Assembly (NCBI GenBank): GCA_031277885.1 | Contig: JAITLM010000018.1 | Span: 1 to 51,513, forward strand | Source: Microbacterium sp. | GTDB lineage: Bacteria > Actinomycetota > Actinomycetes > Actinomycetales > Microbacteriaceae | Direction of reading: 5' to 3' | Length of the DNA stretch: 51,513 nt | Part shown: piece by piece, positions 48,661-51,513 of the stretch | Layout of the letters: each line of letters begins with the position of its first letter | How positions within the stretch are numbered: position 1 is the stretch's first letter | Translations under genes and position numbers: made by a program | Notes under the pieces: model-generated | Seen by the model: the letters and a program-made list of their open reading frames with translations, nothing else | Databases searched by the model: none | Told to the model about the DNA's origin: nothing

Positions 48661-49836
48661 ATGTACGGATCATTCCAGCAGCACCTCGCCGATGAGCTCA
48701 CCGGGATCGACGAGGCGGGACTCACCAAGCACGAGCGCGGGATCCGCGGTCCGCAGCGCGCCGAGATCGTCGCGGACGGCGCCGAGGTGCTGAACTTCTG
48801 CGCGAACAACTACCTGGGCCTCGCCGACGACGAGCGCCTCGTGGCGGCGGCCAAGGGCGCCCTCGACGAGTGGGGCTACGGCCTGGCGAGCGTGCGATTC
48901 ATCTGCGGCACGCAGGAGCAGCACCTCGAGCTCGAGCGGCGGCTGTCGTCGTTCCTCGGCACCGATGACGCGATCCTGTTCTCGTCGTGCTTCGACGCGA
49001 ACGGCGGCGTCTTCGAGACGCTGTTCTCGGCCGAGGACGCGATCATCTCGGACGAGCTCAACCACGCATCGATCATCGACGGGATCCGGCTGTCCAAGGC
49101 GCGCCGGCTGCGCTACCGCAACCGCGACATGGTGGACCTCGAGGAGCAGCTGAAGGCTGCGGCCGACGCCCGCTTCCGGGTGATCGTGACCGATGGCGTG
49201 TTCTCGATGGACGGCTACATCGCCCCGCTCGCGGACATCTGCGACCTCGCGGAGCGCTACGACGCCCTCGTCTTCGTGGACGACTCGCACGCGGTCGGCT
49301 TCATCGGCGAGCACGGTCGCGGCACGCCGGAGCTGTGCGGCGTCGAAGGTCGCGTGGACATCTACACCGGGACGTTCGGCAAGGCGCTCGGCGGCGCGAG
49401 CGGCGGCTACGTCGCCGGCCATCGCGACATCGTCGCGCTGCTGCGCCAGCGCGCCCGTCCGTACCTGTTCTCCAACACGCTCGCGCCCTCGATCGTCGCG
49501 GGCACCCTGCGCGCGCTCGATCTCGTCGAGGGATCCGGATCCCTGCGCGCGCAGCTGCAGGAGAACGCCGCGCTGTTCCGCCGTCTCATGACGGAGGAGG
49601 GGTTCGACCTGCTCCCGGGCGAGCACGCGATCGTACCCGTCATGTTCGGCGACGCCGCACTGACCGCACGGGTCGCCGCGGAGATGCAGAAGCAGGGCGT
49701 GTACGTGACCGCGTTCAGCTTCCCGGTGGTGCCGCGCGGTCTCGCGCGCATCCGCGTGCAGCTCTCCGCCGCGCACACCCCGGAGCAGGTCGAGCGCTGC
49801 GTCGCGGCGTTCGTCGCCGCACGCGCGGCCGCCTGA
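48661..49836 (+). CDS. kbl: Glycine C-acetyltransferase (2-amino-3-ketobutyrate CoA ligase)
   Basis: Kbl (391 aa) uses CoA to split 2-amino-3-ketobutyrate into glycine and acetyl-CoA. It is a PLP enzyme of the alpha-oxoamine synthase family. The PLP Lys241 is in [12 protein letters not shown], the Asp in [17 protein letters not shown], and the His in [23 protein letters not shown] near the start is specific for Kbl. GGAG lies upstream of the ATG. Tdh and Kbl together convert threonine to glycine and acetyl-CoA. A palindromic repeat, not a classical terminator, follows. Confidence 0.96.
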   Translation: MYGSFQQHLADELTGIDEAGLTKHERGIRGPQRAEIVADGAEVLNFCANNYLGLADDERLVAAAKGALDEWGYGLASVRFICGTQEQHLELERRLSSFLGTDDAILFSSCFDANGGVFETLFSAEDAIISDELNHASIIDGIRLSKARRLRYRNRDMVDLEEQLKAAADARFRVIVTDGVFSMDGYIAPLADICDLAERYDALVFVDDSHAVGFIGEHGRGTPELCGVEGRVDIYTGTFGKALGGASGGYVAGHRDIVALLRQRARPYLFSNTLAPSIVAGTLRALDLVEGSGSLRAQLQENAALFRRLMTEEGFDLLPGEHAIVPVMFGDAALTARVAAEMQKQGVYVTAFSFPVVPRGLARIRVQLSAAHTPEQVERCVAAFVAARAAA

Positions 49837-49842
49837 CCGGAT

Positions 49843-49932
49843 TCCTCGACGCCCCCTCGCAGCATCGGCGCCCCCTCTGAGCGCCATTCCTGCGAGGGGG
49901 CGTCGGTGTGCAGAGGGGGCGCGACGACAAGA
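49843..49932. repeat. Interleaved palindromic repeat, copy 1
   Basis: The unit has two stems in the order A-B-A'-B'. A (49847-49862) matches A' (49890-49905) over 16 bp without mismatch; B (49868-49879) matches B' (49911-49922) over 12 bp. Because the stems interleave, they either exclude each other or form a pseudoknot. Copy 2 lies at 50973-51064 in the same orientation. Confidence 0.85.
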
Positions 49933-49970
49933 TCTCCGCGCGTTCCTGGGCAGCCGAGAGGATTGCGCGC

Positions 49971-49976
49971 CAGACT
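49971..49976 (+). promoter_or_regulatory. Putative leaderless -10 of the hydrolase gene
   Basis: CAGACT lies 6 nt before the ATG at 49983. Its first base is off consensus, as for the exonuclease gene. Confidence 0.35.
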
Positions 49977-49982
49977 CTGCTC

Positions 49983-50969
49983 ATGACGCACTCTGCAGAG
50001 GTGAGCTGGACCCTGGACGGCATCGAGATGTTCGGCACGATCACGGCACCGGACGGGGACGGACCGTTCCCCGCGGTCGTCCTGGTCGCGGGCAGCGGTC
50101 CGACCGACCGCGACTGGAACTCCCCGATGCTGCCGGGGACGAACGGATCCGGCCGGCTGCTCGCCGAGTTCTTCGCCGAGCACGGCTTCGCTGCGCTGCG
50201 CTACGACAAGCGGGCGTCGGGTCCGCACGTCGTGGAGAACCTGCCGCGCCTCGCGGGGACGTTGAGCATGGCGTCGCACCTCGCCGAGCTCGCCGCCGCG
50301 CTCGACACGCTCGTCGCCGATGCCCGCATCGATCGGAGCGGGGTGATCGGCCTCGGCAACAGCGAGGGCTGCGTGCACGTGCTGCACTACGCACTCGCCC
50401 AGGCGGCGGGGGCCATGTCGGTGCCGCTGTGCGGGCTGGTCCTGGCCGCCCCTCCCGGGCGGAGCGTCGGTGCGGTGCTGGACATGCAGCTGAGCGCGCA
50501 GCTGGCGGCGGTACCCGGGGGAGAGGGGATCCTGGCTCTCGTGCGGGAGGCGACGGCGCGCTTCTCGGCGGGCGGGACGATGGATCCGGACGGCTCCATC
50601 CCCGACGCCGTCGCGAACGTCCTGCGCAGCTTCGACAGCCCCGTGAACCTCCCGTTCGCGCGGGAGCTGTGGAACGAGAGCGCTGCGGACGGCATCGGCG
50701 GCGTCGGCATCCCCACGCTCGTGCTCATCGGCGAGAAGGACCTGCAGATCGACGCCACCGCGGACGGGGATCCGCTCCAGGCGGCGGCCGCCGACAATCC
50801 GCTCGTGACGTTCGCCTTCCCGGCGGACGCGAACCACGTGCTCAAGCACGAACCCCGTCCGCGTGCCGAGATCGTACCGGGGACGAACTACAACGAGGAC
50901 GGGACGCAGCTGGACACGGTCGCGATGGAGACGATCCTGTCCTGGGCGCAGCGCGTGATCGCACGCTGA
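49983..50969 (+). CDS. Alpha/beta hydrolase
   Basis: A 328-aa alpha/beta hydrolase of the dienelactone hydrolase/S33 peptidase-like group. The nucleophile Ser127 is in GLGNSEGC (GxSxG), the acid is probably Asp253 in LIGEKDLQID, and His285 in ADANHVLKHE. The oxyanion region is LVAGSGPTDRDWNSP. An insertion of about 60 residues after 155 forms a lid. It has no signal peptide. The substrate is unknown. It has no Shine-Dalgarno; CAGACT 6 nt before the ATG suggests a leaderless start. It is enclosed by two direct copies of a 90-bp palindromic repeat, so it may be a movable or deletable cassette. Confidence 0.85.
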   Translation: MTHSAEVSWTLDGIEMFGTITAPDGDGPFPAVVLVAGSGPTDRDWNSPMLPGTNGSGRLLAEFFAEHGFAALRYDKRASGPHVVENLPRLAGTLSMASHLAELAAALDTLVADARIDRSGVIGLGNSEGCVHVLHYALAQAAGAMSVPLCGLVLAAPPGRSVGAVLDMQLSAQLAAVPGGEGILALVREATARFSAGGTMDPDGSIPDAVANVLRSFDSPVNLPFARELWNESAADGIGGVGIPTLVLIGEKDLQIDATADGDPLQAAAADNPLVTFAFPADANHVLKHEPRPRAEIVPGTNYNEDGTQLDTVAMETILSWAQRVIAR

Positions 50970-50972
50970 CGA

Positions 50973-51064
50973 TCCTCGCGACGCCCCCTCGCAGCACCGG
51001 CGCCCCCTCTGAGCAGCGCTCCTACGAGGGGGCGTCGGTGCGCAGAGGGGGCGCCGACGCAAGA
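50973..51064. repeat. Interleaved palindromic repeat, copy 2
   Basis: The same A-B-A'-B' plan as copy 1: A 50979-50994, B 51000-51011, A' 51022-51037 with one mismatch to A, B' 51043-51054. Most bases match copy 1; the differences are mainly in loops. The iteron array of the next gene begins 3 nt further on. Confidence 0.85.
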
Positions 51065-51067
51065 AAG

Positions 51068-51117
51068 TTGCAAAGAAGTGCTTGCAAAGACTCTCTTGCA
51101 AAGGTATCTTTGCATGC
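51068..51117 (+). promoter_or_regulatory. TTGCAA iterons over a leaderless promoter
   Basis: TTGCAAAG occurs at 51068, 51082 and 51096, and TTGCA again at 51110: four units at an exact 14-bp step. The second unit also serves as -35 (TTGCAA), with a 17-nt spacer to TATCTT (51105-51110), and the ATG is 7 nt after that. The array is a likely multi-dimer operator for the ArsR-type gene. Confidence 0.65.
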
Positions 51118-51513
51118 ATGACGGAGAACGAAGCGGCACGGGAGCACGCGCAGCCCGAGGAGCGGACGCTCGACGCGGGCGCCCTGAAGGCGCTCGCACA
51201 CCCGCTGCGCGTGCGGATCCTGGATCTGCTCGCGGAGCGCGGCCCTCAGACGGCGAGCTCGCTCGCGGCGCTGATCGGGGAGAGCTCAGGCGTCACCAGC
51301 TATCACCTGCGAGCACTTGCCGCGCGCGACCTCATCCACGAGGTCGCCGACCTCGGCACGGCGCGCGAGCGGTGGTGGGAGCGCCCTCGCGGACGCATGT
51401 CGCTCTCGGGGCCCACCGACGAGATGACGCCGTCGGGGCGAGCCGCCGCGCAGATCGTGGAGGACGAGTTCTTCCGCAACCGCCATCAGCGGCTCATGGA
51501 TCATCTGCACCGG
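51118..51513 (+). CDS. ArsR-type winged-helix regulator (partial, cut by window end)
   Basis: The first 132 residues of a regulator continue past the window without a stop. The winged helix covers about residues 19-90: ALKALAHPLRVRILDLLAERGP, then SGVTSYHLRALAARDLI as the recognition helix, and a wing in ADLGTARERWWERP. This is the ArsR/HTH_20 type. No metal-binding CxC is seen in the recognition helix, so sensing is not of the classical arsenic type. The TSYHLR recognition sequence and the following Arg/Trp wing are like transporter-linked regulators of the family. The start ATG at 51118 is supported by the leaderless promoter; an ATG 4 nt earlier is out of frame. Confidence 0.85.
   Translation, partial: MTENEAAREHAQPEERTLDAGALKALAHPLRVRILDLLAERGPQTASSLAALIGESSGVTSYHLRALAARDLIHEVADLGTARERWWERPRGRMSLSGPTDEMTPSGRAAAQIVEDEFFRNRHQRLMDHLHR

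Overview
The window is high-GC DNA (about 69% G+C by eye) from an actinobacterium. Actinobacterial markers are WhiA, RbpA, a paired ClpP1/ClpP2, a diheme QcrC in a ctaE-qcrCAB operon, and many genes that start 6-7 nt after a TANNNT -10 element. Gene content and order fit Microbacteriaceae, probably Microbacterium or a close relative; this taxon is my inference. There is no rRNA, CRISPR array, transposase or prophage, and most of the window is conserved chromosomal core.

Layout: 1-5.3 kb holds a small zinc-finger protein, a rhodanese and the minus-strand respiratory operon ctaE-qcrC-qcrA-qcrB. 5.4-13 kb holds trpD, a PHP phosphoesterase, a 5'-3' exonuclease, rpsA, an MFS exporter, coaE and an acetyltransferase. 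13-16.4 kb holds a Tat-exported protein behind a long leader, uvrB and a TfoX-like protein. 16.4-21.3 kb holds a divergent OhrR-like regulator and small Cys protein, then a five-gene MoxR/DUF58/DUF4129 operon. 21.3-32.9 kb holds uvrA-uvrC-rapZ-whiA, sodA, and gap-pgk-tpiA-secG-rbpA. 33-44 kb holds a macro-like protein, tRNA-Gly, tRNA-Pro, tig, a TPR protein, clpP1-clpP2, a SorC-deoC-ALDH-ALDH operon, a secreted protein and clpX. 44-51.5 kb holds a GyrI-like protein, an M3 peptidase, LysR with divergent tdh-kbl, an alpha/beta hydrolase between two copies of a palindromic repeat, and a partial ArsR-type regulator behind a 14-bp iteron array.

How genes work together: qcrCAB and ctaE build the bc1-aa3 respiratory supercomplex. 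uvrA, uvrB and uvrC make the whole excinuclease. gap, pgk and tpiA form lower glycolysis. ClpP1P2, ClpX and trigger factor handle protein quality control. DeoC and a split aldehyde dehydrogenase pair probably degrade deoxyribose phosphate under a SorC regulator. Tdh and Kbl degrade threonine, probably under the divergent LysR.

The observations most worth following are: the aldehyde dehydrogenase pair, which looks like a split ALDH16; the interleaved A-B-A'-B' repeat flanking one gene; the TTGCAA iterons at exact 14-bp period over a leaderless ArsR promoter; and the overlapping operator shared by OhrR and the small Cys protein, with no ohr beside them.
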